DNA of 64,000 nucleotides from Winogradskyella aurantia (GTDB taxonomy: Bacteria > Bacteroidota > Bacteroidia > Flavobacteriales > Flavobacteriaceae): contig NZ_NGJN01000005.1 in the NCBI RefSeq assembly GCF_002266855.1, forward strand, positions 1-64,000, read 5' to 3'. The position numbers were made by a program, and so were the translations under genes. The notes beneath the pieces were generated by a model, which worked only from the letters and a program-made list of their open reading frames with translations, did not search any database and was not told where the DNA came from. Shown piece after piece: positions 49,719-60,456 of the stretch. Position 1 is the stretch's first letter. Each line of letters begins with the position of its first letter.

Positions 49719-50534
49719 ATGACAACAGATTACTTAATAGCACAAATCCATAAGAAAAAATCCTTTCTCTGCATTGGCCTGGATGTCGATTTAAATAAAA
49801 TCCCAAAGCATTTATTAGAAACGGACGATCCTATTTTTGCCTTCAACAAAGCCATCATCGATGCCACACATCACTTATGTGTAGCTTATAAGCCAAATAC
49901 GGCATTTTACGAGGCATATGGATTAAAAGGTTGGCAAGCCCTTGAAAAAACAATTCACTACCTCAATACCAACCATCCAGAAATTTATACCATAGCAGAT
50001 GCCAAGCGCGGTGATATTGGTAATACTAGTACCATGTACGCCAAGGCCTTCTTTGAAGATTTGGGTTTCGATAGTGTAACCGTAGCGCCTTACATGGGAA
50101 AGGACTCGGTAGAGCCTTTTTTGGCCTTTGAAAATAAGCATACCATTTTGTTGGCGCTTACCTCTAATGCAGGGGCCTTCGATTTTCAGACCAAAAGTGT
50201 GGATGGCGTAGAGCTTTATAAACAAGTTTTGGAAACCTCAAAATCTTGGAAGAATTCAGAAAACCTCATGTATGTTGTAGGTGCAACCAAAGCCGAATAC
50301 TTGGCAGATATACGTCAAATCATACCAGATAGTTTCTTGTTAGTGCCCGGTGTAGGAGCTCAAGGTGGCAATTTGCAAGAGGTTTGTAAATACGGAATGA
50401 ATGATTCGGTTGGCTTGTTAATTAATTCGTCTCGAGGGATTATTTACGCATCCCAACAAAAGGATTTTGCGCAAGCTGCAGCAAACAAAGCAGCAGAGCT
50501 CCAGCAACAAATGCAAGCTGTTCTGTCAAAATAG
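49719..50534 (+). CDS. pyrF: Orotidine-5'-phosphate decarboxylase
   Basis: Catalyses the last step of UMP synthesis. A 271-residue protein of the type 2 subfamily, longer than the E. coli enzyme. It contains [10 protein letters not shown] near residues 18-27, [14 protein letters not shown] around 54-67, and the catalytic Asp-Lys region [11 protein letters not shown] at about 90-100. A later VPGVGAQGG segment at about 208-216 forms the phosphate-binding part. The gene follows prfA closely and is probably transcribed with it. Confidence 0.95.
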   Translation: MTTDYLIAQIHKKKSFLCIGLDVDLNKIPKHLLETDDPIFAFNKAIIDATHHLCVAYKPNTAFYEAYGLKGWQALEKTIHYLNTNHPEIYTIADAKRGDIGNTSTMYAKAFFEDLGFDSVTVAPYMGKDSVEPFLAFENKHTILLALTSNAGAFDFQTKSVDGVELYKQVLETSKSWKNSENLMYVVGATKAEYLADIRQIIPDSFLLVPGVGAQGGNLQEVCKYGMNDSVGLLINSSRGIIYASQQKDFAQAAANKAAELQQQMQAVLSK

Positions 50535-50592
50535 AAATTGGCTAGTTTGTGTTTTTTGAATTTTTTCCCCTGTTTTTTATTAGCACTTTACT

Positions 50593-51384
50593 ATGATAGT
50601 TAAAGACCAATTACAGCGATCTGTTCAACTCCAAGGCGTTCCAAAACGTATTGTCTCCTTGGTGCCATCACAAACCGAATTGTTAGTCGATTTAGGCTTG
50701 GAGACTTCTATCGTCGGTGTGACTAAATTTTGCGTTCACCCCTCACATCTTAGAAATAAAAAAACAGTTGTCGGCGGTACAAAGTCCGTTAAATTGGAAC
50801 GTATCCAAGCCTTGAACCCAGATATCATTCTTTGTAACAAGGAGGAAAACACTAAGGACATGATTCGTCAATTGGAAAAAATTGCCCCCGTCCATGTCAG
50901 TGATATATACACGATGATAGATGCACTAGAATTAATAGCGTTATATGCTGCTATTTTTTCTGTTGAATATGAGGCTAAGAGCTTATTAGATAACATCTTA
51001 AATGAAGATGACAAGTTTAAAAACTGGCTGAGAAAGGAAGGCAGAACAAAAAAGGTAGCCTATTTTATATGGAAAAATCCTTTTATGGTAGCGGGGTCAA
51101 ATACATTTATCAACAGTATGCTTTACGAAGCCGGATTTGAAAATGTTTTTGCTGAATATGAGCGCTATCCAGAAATTGAACTTCAGGATAAGGTGCTGAA
51201 AAACGCTGACTGTATTTTTCTCTCTAGTGAACCGTTTCCGTTCAAAACAGAAGATATAGAATTCATAAAAGAGAAGTTTCCGACCAAGGAGGTAAAAATT
51301 GTTGACGGTGAATTGTTCTCTTGGTATGGCAGCCGCCTACGCCATTCGTTTGACTATTTCAAAACCTTACATCACCTAAAATAG
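50593..51384 (+). CDS. BtuF-like helical-backbone metal-receptor protein without signal peptide
   Basis: A 263-residue protein of the periplasmic-binding-protein class that carries cobalamin or ferric chelates in BtuF/FhuD systems. The typical start PKRIVSLVPSQTELLVDLGL (about 18-37) and NPDIILCNKEENTKDMIRQL (about 75-94) are evident, as is the HVSDIYTMIDAL segment. No signal peptide or lipobox is visible, and the ATG fits homologues without one. It may work in the cytoplasm or have lost transport function. No transporter genes are adjacent, but the large B12-dependent mutase gene lies 1.2 kb downstream. Confidence 0.82.
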   Translation: MIVKDQLQRSVQLQGVPKRIVSLVPSQTELLVDLGLETSIVGVTKFCVHPSHLRNKKTVVGGTKSVKLERIQALNPDIILCNKEENTKDMIRQLEKIAPVHVSDIYTMIDALELIALYAAIFSVEYEAKSLLDNILNEDDKFKNWLRKEGRTKKVAYFIWKNPFMVAGSNTFINSMLYEAGFENVFAEYERYPEIELQDKVLKNADCIFLSSEPFPFKTEDIEFIKEKFPTKEVKIVDGELFSWYGSRLRHSFDYFKTLHHLK

Positions 51385-51385
51385 A

Positions 51386-51411
51386 AAAGTCGATACGAGT
51401 GTACCGACTTT
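51386..51411. terminator. Hairpin after the BtuF-like gene
   Basis: AAAGTCGaTAC (51386-51396) pairs with GTAcCGACTTT (51401-51411) with one mismatch; flanking A and T tracts. Probably the end of the prfA-pyrF-BtuF-like unit. Confidence 0.75.
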
Positions 51412-51658
51412 CTAATCTAACTAACTTCTGCAATCTCTTTTAAGACTTAATCTAACTGTTCTTTTGCAATACAAAGATGTTGATTTTCTGAGCATTAAAT
51501 GTTATCCTAACATTAGCATTTAATTAAATGTAGTTTAATAGTTTAGCATGCTGCTAAAATCCGTATTGAATAATGTATTATGTTTTATTATTTAATTCTT
51601 TACAGACACCTTCAAGGTTTAGCAAAGCTATAAGATTTTACTTAGGAACATGCAGGTA

Positions 51659-52369
51659 TTAATCTTGAAGCACAAAAACCTTTTTTAGTAAATCTGTCGT
51701 GCGAGAGGATACATTAGTGCGTATTTCTTTTTCCTCAACAGCAATCATTTTGTAAACCCCATCTAACGCTTCATTGGTAACATAATCCGTAAGATCGGGA
51801 TTGACGTTATTGGTTAAGGGAATACTGTTGTATTTTGTAATGAGATTGGTCCATATTTGATCTGCACCAACTTTGTTAAAGGAGGCATTGATAACAGGCT
51901 TAAACTTAACATATAGCTCATTTTGGGTTTTAGAGGTCAAATACATTGTAGCCGCATTGTCTTCTCCCAAAAGGATGTTTTTGGCATCGTTAAACGTGAT
52001 CTCCTTAACAGCATTTACAAAAATAGGTGTGGCTTCCTTAACAGCATCTTCGGCAGCTCTGTTAAGTACCTTTATACCTTCATCGGCTAAATTACCAAGT
52101 CCAATGCTCCGGAGGGCATCATCTACTTTTTGAAGCTCTTCTGGTAATAAAATTTTAACAAGGTCATTTTTAAAAAAGCCATCTTTTTGTGTCAGTTTAG
52201 TAACTTGTTTATCAATACCCATATTTAAAGCCTGTCTTAGGCCGGAAGCTATATCGGCATTGCTTAAAACCGGATTGGATGGTGGCAATTGGTCCACCAC
52301 TTGCTGTAATTCTGCACAAGAAAAAAACAGAAACATTACGACGAAGTAAGCACAGGTCTTTTGAAGCAT
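51659..52369 (-). CDS. DUF4197 lipoprotein
   Basis: A 236-residue protein with a lipobox (LFFSC, Cys 18) and the DUF4197 pattern: SNADIASGLRQALNMGIDK, then GFFKNDLVKILLPEELQKVD, then DAVKEATPIFVNAVKEITF. It is rich in helices and has no evident catalytic residues. DUF4197 proteins are widespread exported proteins of unknown function in Bacteroidota and Proteobacteria. It is divergent from the IcmF gene with 183 bases between the starts. Confidence 0.9.
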   Translation of the reverse strand: MLQKTCAYFVVMFLFFSCAELQQVVDQLPPSNPVLSNADIASGLRQALNMGIDKQVTKLTQKDGFFKNDLVKILLPEELQKVDDALRSIGLGNLADEGIKVLNRAAEDAVKEATPIFVNAVKEITFNDAKNILLGEDNAATMYLTSKTQNELYVKFKPVINASFNKVGADQIWTNLITKYNSIPLTNNVNPDLTDYVTNEALDGVYKMIAVEEKEIRTNVSSRTTDLLKKVFVLQD

Positions 52370-52552
52370 AATAATTTATATAAGCACCAAATATAAGTCT
52401 ATTCTAAAATCTAATTAAGCTTTTTCGGACCGAAAAGAAAGACATAATTATAAATTTTAAACGTATGAAAGTCCTTATATTATTCTTAATAAAGCAGATA
52501 ATTTTTTCAATATTCCGTAAATTCGCATCACTAAATTTCTATAATTTTACGA

Positions 52553-55500
52553 ATGGAACAAGTTGCACCCTATAAGCCAAAACACAAAGTTAGAATTGTT
52601 ACCGCGGCGTCCTTATTTGATGGACACGATGCTGCGATAAACATCATGCGCCGTATTATTCAGGCAACAGGTGTTGAGGTGATTCACTTAGGACATGACC
52701 GAAGTGTTGAGGAAGTCGTAAATACAGCTATCCAAGAGGACGCTAATGCCATAGCCATGACCTCTTATCAAGGGGGACATAACGAGTACTTTAAATACAT
52801 GTATGATTTACTCCAGGAAAAAGGAGCTGGCCATATTAAAATCTTTGGTGGCGGCGGTGGTGTAATTCTTCCGGAAGAAATCAAAGAGCTTATGGATTAT
52901 GGGATTACGAGAATCTATTCTCCAGATGATGGGCGTGAGATGGGGCTGCAAGGCATGATTAACGATTTGGTGCAACGATCAGACTATGCCATAGGCGATA
53001 CTTTAAACGGAGAAGTTAATGTTCTAAGCAAAAAGAACCCCAAGGATATTGCAAGGGTAATTTCTGCCGCTGAGAATTTCCCAGAGGTCGCTAAAGAAAG
53101 TTTAGAGCTTATTGAACAGAAGAATAAGAACTCTAAAACCCCTGTGCTTGGTATTACAGGAACAGGAGGGGCTGGTAAATCTTCCCTTGTTGACGAATTA
53201 GTGCGACGATTTTTGATTGATTTTCCCGAAAAAACAATAGGACTTATTTCTGTAGACCCATCAAAACGCAAAACGGGTGGTGCCTTACTAGGCGATCGTA
53301 TTAGAATGAATGCCATCAATTCGCCAAGGGTTTACATGCGCAGCTTGGCAACACGTCAATCGAATTTGGCGTTGTCAAAATATGTGAATGAAGCGATAGA
53401 GGTTTTAAAGGCAGCCGAGTTTGATTTAATCATTCTAGAAACGTCAGGTATAGGTCAGTCAGATACAGAAATCATGGAGCACAGCGATGTGGCATTATAC
53501 GTCATGACACCGGAATTTGGTGCCGCAACACAGCTTGAAAAAATTGATATGCTCGATTTTGCTGATTTGGTGGCTATTAACAAATTTGATAAACGCGGTT
53601 CTTTGGATGCTTTACGCGATGTGAAGAAACAATATATGCGTAATAACAATCTTTGGGATATTCCACAAGATGAGTTGCCGGTTTATGGCACAATAGCTTC
53701 TCAGTTCAATGATCCGGGAATGAACACGCTGTACAAGGCCATTATGGATAAGTTGGTTGAAAAGGCGAATTCGCCATTGAAATCCACTTTCGAGATTTCC
53801 CATGAAATGAGTGAAAAGATCTTTGTGATTCCACCCAATAGAACACGATACTTATCAGAAATCGCCGAAAATAATCGCGCTTATGACAAGAAGGCCATCG
53901 AGCAGGTTGAAGTGGCCCAAAAGTTATACGGGATTTACAAAACTATTTGTTCCGTGGCTGGTATCTCAGTGGAAAGTGAGTCATCACATCTCAGTAAGTT
54001 TGGTTTGAAACAAGATGAGCTACTTAAACAAGTTAAGGAAGCAAGTACAAAGGAGTTTTTAGAGTTGCTCTTTAAGGAATTTGACCGTGTAAAACTAAAT
54101 CTAGATCCATACAATTGGGAGGTTATTACCGGTTGGGATGAAAAAGTGAATCGCTATAAAAATCCAATCTATACGTTTAAGGTAAGAGATAAGGAAATTA
54201 AGATTAAAACGCATACTGAATCATTATCGCACACACAAATTCCTAAAGTGGCCTTACCCAAATACCAAGCTTGGGGCGACATCCTTAAATGGACCTTACA
54301 GGAAAATGTACCAGGAGAATTCCCTTATACGGCAGGGTTATATCCATTTAAGAGAACCGGTGAAGACCCCACACGTATGTTTGCGGGTGAAGGTGGTCCA
54401 GAGCGCACCAATAGGCGCTTTCATTATGTGAGTATGGGTCTACCTGCAAAACGATTATCTACCGCTTTTGATAGTGTTACCTTATATGGAAATGACCCTG
54501 ACTACAGACCAGATATTTACGGTAAAATAGGTAATGCCGGTGTTTCCATATGTTGTTTAGATGATGCCAAAAAACTGTACTCAGGATTTAATTTAGCTGA
54601 CCCAATGACCTCGGTTAGTATGACTATCAATGGTCCTGCTCCCATGTTGCTCGGGTTTTTTATGAACGCGGCGATAGACCAACAGTGTGAGTTGTACATC
54701 AAGGAAAACGACTTAGAAAAAGAGGTAGAAGATAAAATCAATAAAATTTACAAGAACAAAGGGGTTCCCCGTCCGAGATATAATGCCGATTTGCCTGAAG
54801 GTAACGATGGGTTAGGTTTGATGCTATTAGGTGTGACGGGTGATCAAGTTTTGCCTAAAGCTATCTATCAAGATATAAAGGCAAAAACCATTGCTCAGGT
54901 TCGAGGTACGGTACAAGCAGATATCTTAAAGGAAGACCAAGCCCAAAATACCTGTATATTTTCCACGGAATTTGCCTTGCGGTTAATGGGTGATGTACAA
55001 GCCTATTTTATAGAGAATAATGTACGCAATTTCTATTCGGTGTCTATTTCAGGGTATCATATTGCTGAAGCTGGGGCGAATCCTATCACACAATTAGCAT
55101 TGACCTTATCTAATGGGTTCACTTATGTGGAGTATTATTTGAGCCGTGGTATGGACATTAACAAATTTGGACCCAATCTATCCTTTTTCTTTTCAAATGG
55201 TATAGACCCAGAATATGCCGTTATAGGTCGTGTGGCACGAAAGATTTGGTCTAAAGCTATGAAGCATAAGTATGGCGCTAACGAGAGAGCCCAAATGCTG
55301 AAGTACCATATTCAGACTTCGGGGCGCAGCCTGCATGCGCAAGAAATAGATTTTAACGACATCAGAACAACACTGCAAGCGCTGTATGCTATTTATGACA
55401 ATTGTAACTCCTTACATACCAATGCCTATGATGAGGCTATTACCACACCTACAGAAGAATCTGTAAGGCGTGCTATGGCTATACAGCTAATTATCAATAA

Positions 55501-55996
55501 AGAGCTCGGTTTAGCTAAGAATGAAAATCCTATTCAAGGAGCGTTTATTATAGAAGAATTGACGGATTTGGTTGAGGAAGCTGTATTATTGGAATTTGAT
55601 AGAATAACTGAACGTGGTGGTGTGTTGGGCGCTATGGAAACCATGTATCAGAGGTCTAAAATACAAGAAGAAAGTCTATATTATGAGACTCTAAAACACA
55701 ATGGGGAATTTCCTATAATAGGTGTTAATACCTTTTTAAGCAGTAAAGGGTCTCCAACGGTTCAGCCTGCTGAAGTCATTAGGGCCACAACAGAGGAAAA
55801 GGAACTTCAAATCAAAACTCTCGAAAACCTTCACAAGGCCCATGATACGGAAGCACTATTGAAAGACCTTCAAACCAAGGCTATTACTAATCAAAATATA
55901 TTTGAAGCTCTAATGGAGGTATGTAAGGTTTGTTCTTTAGGTCAAATTACAACGGCTTTGTTTGAAGTTGGAGGTCAGTATCGCAGAAATATGTAA
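52553..55996 (+). CDS. icmF: Fused isobutyryl-CoA mutase IcmF
   Basis: A 1147-residue coenzyme-B12 enzyme with three parts in IcmF order. The cobalamin-binding domain (about 10-140) has [11 protein letters not shown] with the lower-axial His 25. The MeaB-type GTPase chaperone (about 160-430) has GTGGAGKSS at about 202-210 and AINKFDK near 340. The mutase barrel and substrate-binding part run from about 560 to the end: [19 protein letters not shown], then [13 protein letters not shown], then [13 protein letters not shown]. The family isomerises isobutyryl-CoA and n-butyryl-CoA (and some isovaleryl/pivalyl-CoA) and couples GTP use to repair of its cofactor site. Methylmalonyl-CoA mutase of the usual two-subunit type is separate. 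Confidence 0.94.
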   Translation: MEQVAPYKPKHKVRIVTAASLFDGHDAAINIMRRIIQATGVEVIHLGHDRSVEEVVNTAIQEDANAIAMTSYQGGHNEYFKYMYDLLQEKGAGHIKIFGGGGGVILPEEIKELMDYGITRIYSPDDGREMGLQGMINDLVQRSDYAIGDTLNGEVNVLSKKNPKDIARVISAAENFPEVAKESLELIEQKNKNSKTPVLGITGTGGAGKSSLVDELVRRFLIDFPEKTIGLISVDPSKRKTGGALLGDRIRMNAINSPRVYMRSLATRQSNLALSKYVNEAIEVLKAAEFDLIILETSGIGQSDTEIMEHSDVALYVMTPEFGAATQLEKIDMLDFADLVAINKFDKRGSLDALRDVKKQYMRNNNLWDIPQDELPVYGTIASQFNDPGMNTLYKAIMDKLVEKANSPLKSTFEISHEMSEKIFVIPPNRTRYLSEIAENNRAYDKKAIEQVEVAQKLYGIYKTICSVAGISVESESSHLSKFGLKQDELLKQVKEASTKEFLELLFKEFDRVKLNLDPYNWEVITGWDEKVNRYKNPIYTFKVRDKEIKIKTHTESLSHTQIPKVALPKYQAWGDILKWTLQENVPGEFPYTAGLYPFKRTGEDPTRMFAGEGGPERTNRRFHYVSMGLPAKRLSTAFDSVTLYGNDPDYRPDIYGKIGNAGVSICCLDDAKKLYSGFNLADPMTSVSMTINGPAPMLLGFFMNAAIDQQCELYIKENDLEKEVEDKINKIYKNKGVPRPRYNADLPEGNDGLGLMLLGVTGDQVLPKAIYQDIKAKTIAQVRGTVQADILKEDQAQNTCIFSTEFALRLMGDVQAYFIENNVRNFYSVSISGYHIAEAGANPITQLALTLSNGFTYVEYYLSRGMDINKFGPNLSFFFSNGIDPEYAVIGRVARKIWSKAMKHKYGANERAQMLKYHIQTSGRSLHAQEIDFNDIRTTLQALYAIYDNCNSLHTNAYDEAITTPTEESVRRAMAIQLIINKELGLAKNENPIQGAFIIEELTDLVEEAVLLEFDRITERGGVLGAMETMYQRSKIQEESLYYETLKHNGEFPIIGVNTFLSSKGSPTVQPAEVIRATTEEKELQIKTLENLHKAHDTEALLKDLQTKAITNQNIFEALMEVCKVCSLGQITTALFEVGGQYRRNM

Positions 55997-56142
55997 GTAG
56001 TGAATCGTGTTTTCTGAAAAGAAAATTAAGGGATTTACCACTGGCAATGACGATTCAGGTATTGTTATTCTTAACCATAACTAGAGCTGAGGCCCAAGGT
56101 TTTAGAGCTGTTATTTTAATATGGTATTAAAACCCTAGATGT

Positions 56143-56760
56143 ATGTCCTTCAAAAAACTAAACCCTCTATTAAAAGAAGCCTTAGACAATTTGGGTTTGG
56201 AAAGGCCTAACGCACTTCAGAAAAAAGTCTTACCCGTACTAAAAGGCGGAGCTAGTGCTTACATCATTGCTCCAAAAGAATATGGTAAAACTACAGCTCT
56301 TATTATTGCAATAGTGCATAAGTTAAAAGCTGAAGCCTTTGAAGATTCACCAAGAGCAATAGTCATTGTAAAGGACAAACAAGAAGCCTTGATATTAAAG
56401 AATGCGTTTGAAGGGTTTACAAGATCTACGGATTTAAGAGTTTACGCACTTTATGACGAATATGATATTGAAAAGCAAAAGGAGGAAGTCTATTATGGGC
56501 AAGATATTGTAATTGCAACACCATCAAGATTAAGTAAGCTCTATTTTTTAAATGGGATTCATTTGGGCCAAATTCAATTATTTGCCATTGAGGATGCCGA
56601 TTATTTATCCAAAAATAATGCCAATAACCATATTTTACGGCTCTCTGAAAGCATAAAAAAATGCCAGTACATTATCATTGCAGATACTTGGAACATGCAG
56701 CTATTTAATTTTCAAAATGGATTTATGAGTAATGCCCAAGTCTTAAGCCTAAAAGGATAA
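56143..56760 (+). CDS. Single-domain DEAD-like helicase relative with altered motifs
   Basis: A 205-residue protein matching only the first RecA domain of DEAD-box RNA helicases. PNALQKKVLPVLKGGASAYI is the Q-motif region, APKEYGKTT at about 42-50 is motif I, TPSRLSKLYF near 127 is motif Ib, and FAIEDADYL near 148 stands where DEAD normally is (the residues read EDAD). The SAT motif is replaced by ADT. The second RecA domain, with motifs IV-VI, is absent and no frameshifted continuation was seen. It may bind nucleotide without unwinding RNA. It is convergent with the four-helix protein gene. Confidence 0.8.
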   Translation: MSFKKLNPLLKEALDNLGLERPNALQKKVLPVLKGGASAYIIAPKEYGKTTALIIAIVHKLKAEAFEDSPRAIVIVKDKQEALILKNAFEGFTRSTDLRVYALYDEYDIEKQKEEVYYGQDIVIATPSRLSKLYFLNGIHLGQIQLFAIEDADYLSKNNANNHILRLSESIKKCQYIIIADTWNMQLFNFQNGFMSNAQVLSLKG

Positions 56761-56771
56761 GGTAATGAAGG

Positions 56772-57167
56772 TTAAAGCGTCATCATCCAGCTGCGCTGTA
56801 ACTTCCTGAACTTTTTAAGTTCACCTCGTAGAATTGGTAGGTAGTCCCTGCCGTTACTATTAGAATTTTCCAGACGCTTACAGTTCTTGTGTAATAAATA
56901 GGTAAGTCTATCTAAGCGCTCTAGGTGTTTTTTCTTCTTGTCTGAATGACGTTCACGTTCTGCATTAATAATTTCCGGTGCCAGGTTAGTGGATTGTTGA
57001 ACAATGTCACCTGAAAAATAAATGTGACTATCTTCAGTACCATCCGCATTTAAATAGCATAAATCTTGTTTGAGATAGGTAGATATGCTCCTAGAGAGCA
57101 TAATAATATCTAGTGCCTTTCTATATATAGGCAAATCAGCAAATTGAGAAGGTAGGTTATAATTCAT
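56772..57167 (-). CDS. Hypothetical protein resembling the four-helix-bundle (S23-like) family
   Basis: A 131-residue, mostly helical protein beginning MNYNLPSQFADLPIYRKALDI. The pattern DLPIYRKALDIIMLSRSI recalls small four-helix-bundle proteins formerly called S23 ribosomal proteins, but the match is partial. A middle stretch (SDKKKKHLERLDRLTYLL) is basic and the end is Lys/Arg-rich. It ends 11 bases from the helicase-like gene stop and is divergent from the Lrp regulator. Function unknown. Confidence 0.65.
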   Translation of the reverse strand: MNYNLPSQFADLPIYRKALDIIMLSRSISTYLKQDLCYLNADGTEDSHIYFSGDIVQQSTNLAPEIINAERERHSDKKKKHLERLDRLTYLLHKNCKRLENSNSNGRDYLPILRGELKKFRKLQRSWMMTL

Positions 57168-57284
57168 TTTTTACTAGCAAGGGTTACGAAATTACGTACT
57201 ATAAAATATAATATACTTTAATATTTAAAGAAAATAGATATATTTACTTTAGAAATTATGTTTATTTACATTAAAACAATTAAA

Positions 57285-57725
57285 ATGAGTCTTGATACCC
57301 TTAATTGGAAAATTTTAAAGCTATTACAGCAAGATGCACGAATGTCGAATGCAGAAATAGGAAGGCGCATAGGCATTAGCTCTCCTGCTGTAGCCGAGCG
57401 TATTAAAAAGCTTGAGGATGCCGAAGTTATTCAAGGTTACACTGCGTATGTGTCGCCATTTAAGGCTGGTTATCAACTTAAAGCCATAATAACCCTACGT
57501 GCCTTTATGGGAATGCTGAAGCCTTTTTTGGAGAAAGTGAAATCCTTTGATGAGGTGGTTAATTGCTATAGAATCACAGGTAATGAAAATATAGTTATGG
57601 AGGTAGTACTTAAAAACCAAAAGCATCTTGAGACTTTTATCGATAAGCTCATCACCTATGGTGAGACCAAAACCCAGATTGTGTTATCACATGTGGTCAA
57701 AGACAGTGAAATTAAACCTGCTTAA
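57285..57725 (+). CDS. Lrp/AsnC-family transcriptional regulator
   Basis: With start ATG 57285 (MSLDTLNWKILKLLQQDARMSN) it has 146 residues; the frame starts nine codons earlier at 57258, which would add an unlikely leader. The N-terminal helix-turn-helix (NAEIGRRIGISSPAVAERIK at about 20-40) is followed by the RAM/ligand-sensing domain (about 62-140). Members sense amino acids and control their metabolism; which amino acid is unknown. It converges on the amidohydrolase gene with five bases between the stops. Confidence 0.92.
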   Translation: MSLDTLNWKILKLLQQDARMSNAEIGRRIGISSPAVAERIKKLEDAEVIQGYTAYVSPFKAGYQLKAIITLRAFMGMLKPFLEKVKSFDEVVNCYRITGNENIVMEVVLKNQKHLETFIDKLITYGETKTQIVLSHVVKDSEIKPA

Positions 57726-57730
57726 GTGCT

Positions 57731-59326
57731 TTACTCTTTTATCCCAGGTTGCTTCAATACCCAACCTGTTTTGTCCTTCTCTGTATCGACCATCTCCTTG
57801 ACGTCTTTTAAGAGTTGTTTAGCATCATAAATAATTCCATCTTTAATGGTATACTTAACGCCACCAACTCTCACAACCTCATTGTCCTCTGTCAATTTAA
57901 TAGCACCTGTGCCATAAAGTACTTTAAGATTTTCTAGAGGATTTTCTTCAACAATAACAAAGTCGGCTAGTTTACCAATTTGGACGGAGCCAATTTTATT
58001 GTCCCAGCCCAACGCTTCGGCACCATTAAGTGTAGCTGATCTAATGACTTCCAGTGGATGAAATCCTGCTTCACGCAAAAGTTCTAATTCCCGGATATAG
58101 GCAAAGCCATATAGCTGATAGATAAAACCAGAGTCTGACCCAGCAGTCACCCGACCCCCTCTATTTTTGTATTCATTTATAAAAGTCATCCAAAGCTTGA
58201 AATTCTGTTTCCATTCTATTTCTTGTTCCGTACCCCAATAATGCCAATAACTGCCATGACTAACCTTACTTGGTTCGTAGAATTTCCATAGTGATGGCAG
58301 CGTATAATCCTCATGCCATTCTGCTCGTCTAGCCCGATGCAGGTCTCTACTTGCCTCGTAAATATTGAATGTTGGATCTATGGTAAAATCTAATTCCAAT
58401 AATTCATTCATAACGCCGTTCCAGTGCTCAGAATAGGGTTTGGCTGCTTGTTTCCAGAGTTTTCCAGCCTCTTCGAACCGATCTTGTTCATTTTGATAAT
58501 TATAATCTAGTGGATAATCCTGAACGGTTCTGTCTTCAAATAAGGCTTCCGGTAAGCCATACCAGTGTTCCATTGAGGTTAGCCCAGCTCTAGCAGAATG
58601 TAAAACATTCCATCTTGCGACACTCAATTGGGCGTGATGACAAGCCGACCTCAATCCTAATTTCTTGTTTTCATCTAAAGCTGCTGCCATGATTTCTGGT
58701 TCTGCTCCAAAGAACTTTATACCATCGGCGCCATTTTTGGCATTGGCTCTTACCCATGCTCTTGCTGCCTCAGGTGTACTAATGGGTGTATCGTTTAAGG
58801 GATTAAAGGTTTTAGTAGTTTGCCCAAATCCTGTATAGGCGAAAATTCGAGGAGCCACAATAGAATTTTCTGCACTTCTTCGTTTTAAGTCTAATGTCCA
58901 ATCAATACTGCGTCCGCTCGGCTCTCTTACTGTAGTTATGCCATGCGCCATCCATAATTTAAAAACATAGTCCCAATCCGCACCTTGAGCCACACCACCA
59001 ATATGCCCGTGCATATCAATAAATCCGGGTAATAAATACATGCCTGAAGCGTCTAGTTCTTTACCTCCCGGTTTCAGTTGAGGTCTATCGCTAGCCTTAA
59101 TTTCAACACCAGGATAACCAACAACTTTGATGTCTTTGATTGTATTGCTCTCAACGACTATATCAACTGGCCCTCTCGGTGGCGCACCATCACCATTTAT
59201 TAAGGTCACTCCTCTAATAATAAGTTGTTCATAAGGGCCATCACCAAGACTGGTATTCTGAGCATTTAGAAAGCAGAAGGCTGTAATGAGAATTAAATAA
59301 ACGAGTAGGAAGGACGTGTTTTTCAT
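57731..59326 (-). CDS. Exported amidohydrolase-family protein
   Basis: The start at ATG 59326 gives MKNTSFLLVYLILITAFCFLNA-Q, a clean signal peptide; the frame extends 11 codons further upstream. Metal-dependent hydrolase layout: first domain about 35-85 with the entry strand LLPGFIDMHGHIGG at about 85-100 (HxH), then CHHAQLS (about 232-238) and GSDSGFIYQLYG (about 410-422). The C-terminal KLADFVIVEENPLENL is typical of amidohydrolases. Substrate unknown; likely periplasmic. In the short arm between this gene and YpdA lies a gap of about 100 bases. Confidence 0.88.
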   Translation of the reverse strand: MKNTSFLLVYLILITAFCFLNAQNTSLGDGPYEQLIIRGVTLINGDGAPPRGPVDIVVESNTIKDIKVVGYPGVEIKASDRPQLKPGGKELDASGMYLLPGFIDMHGHIGGVAQGADWDYVFKLWMAHGITTVREPSGRSIDWTLDLKRRSAENSIVAPRIFAYTGFGQTTKTFNPLNDTPISTPEAARAWVRANAKNGADGIKFFGAEPEIMAAALDENKKLGLRSACHHAQLSVARWNVLHSARAGLTSMEHWYGLPEALFEDRTVQDYPLDYNYQNEQDRFEEAGKLWKQAAKPYSEHWNGVMNELLELDFTIDPTFNIYEASRDLHRARRAEWHEDYTLPSLWKFYEPSKVSHGSYWHYWGTEQEIEWKQNFKLWMTFINEYKNRGGRVTAGSDSGFIYQLYGFAYIRELELLREAGFHPLEVIRSATLNGAEALGWDNKIGSVQIGKLADFVIVEENPLENLKVLYGTGAIKLTEDNEVVRVGGVKYTIKDGIIYDAKQLLKDVKEMVDTEKDKTGWVLKQPGIKE

Positions 59327-59428
59327 GGAATTTGAAATAGTTGATTTAAAAATACGCAATATTGATTATACCCCACCTAGAAGTTTTAATTAAAACGATA
59401 TTTTAAAGGATAGATTAAAAATTAGCCT

Positions 59429-60406
59429 CTAAGACAATTCGGCTGAGATATGTTTTATAATTAGTTTAGCATGTATCCTTGAGTTTTCTATAAACCATTT
59501 GTGGGTTTCCATTCCGCCACAGATAACTCCGGCTAGGTAAATACCTTTCACATTGGTTTCCATAGTCTCCTCGTTGTAATGTGGTATATGTTTTTCGTCT
59601 TTGGAAAATGTAATACCGCAATCTTCTAAAAATTTAAAATTGGGTTTGTAACCGGTTAGGGCCAACACAAAATCATTCGGTTCCGTGACATCACCTTTTG
59701 GTGTACTAATGGTGATTTTATCCTTTTCTATGGCTTTTATTGTTGAATTGAAGTAGGCCTTTATACTTCCTTCTGCTATGCGATTCATTATATCTGGTCT
59801 TACCCAATACTTCACGCGTTCGCCCACATTATCGCCTCTTATTACCATGGTGACTTTACCACCTTTACGATAGATTTCCAAAGCAGCATCGACGGCAGAA
59901 TTACTTGCGCCAACTACAGCAACATGCCGTAAGCTAAAAGGGTGGGCTTCCTTATAATAATGAAAGACTTTAGGGCTTTCCTCACCTGAAACATTAAGCA
60001 AATTGGGAATATCATAAAATCCCGTGGCAATAATGACTTTTTGAGTATGGTAGTGTGCCTTGTCCGTGCTGACTGAAAAACCAGATTCTTGAGGGGTAAT
60101 GGTACCTACTGTTTCATATAAATTAATTTTTAAATCGTTGGAGGTTACTACTCGCCGATAATATTCTAAAGCTTCGTTTCGTGACGGTTTTGGGGTATTG
60201 CTGATAAAGGGAATACCATCAATTTCTAATTTTTCTGAAGTAGAAAAAAAAGTCATGTTCAACGGATAGTTATATAAAGCGTTGGTAAGGGCGCCCTTTT
60301 CAACCACGATATAGTTTAAATTTTCCCTCTTACAGGCCAAGGCACAAGCAATACCAATAGGACCTGCTCCAACGATAAGTACATCTGTAGCTTGTTCTTC
60401 CATCAA
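59429..60406 (-). CDS. YpdA-family disulfide reductase (putative bacillithiol disulfide reductase)
   Basis: A 325-residue flavoprotein with two dinucleotide-binding folds: GAGPIGIACA at residues about 12-21 for FAD, and GASNSAVDAALEIYRKGG at about 163-180 for NADPH. EKGALTNALYNYP and TTFFSTSEKLEI-type residues near the start are typical of YpdA. YpdA reduces oxidised bacillithiol in Firmicutes, and several Bacteroidota also carry bacillithiol genes, though none is visible here. Start could be the first or second Met. It is divergent from the DUF1684 lipoprotein gene by 50 bases. Confidence 0.88.
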   Translation of the reverse strand: MMEEQATDVLIVGAGPIGIACALACKRENLNYIVVEKGALTNALYNYPLNMTFFSTSEKLEIDGIPFISNTPKPSRNEALEYYRRVVTSNDLKINLYETVGTITPQESGFSVSTDKAHYHTQKVIIATGFYDIPNLLNVSGEESPKVFHYYKEAHPFSLRHVAVVGASNSAVDAALEIYRKGGKVTMVIRGDNVGERVKYWVRPDIMNRIAEGSIKAYFNSTIKAIEKDKITISTPKGDVTEPNDFVLALTGYKPNFKFLEDCGITFSKDEKHIPHYNEETMETNVKGIYLAGVICGGMETHKWFIENSRIHAKLIIKHISAELS

Positions 60407-60456
60407 TTTTTTATCGAAGATAAGTCGTATTTTTGATACATTAAAATTTAAGCACG

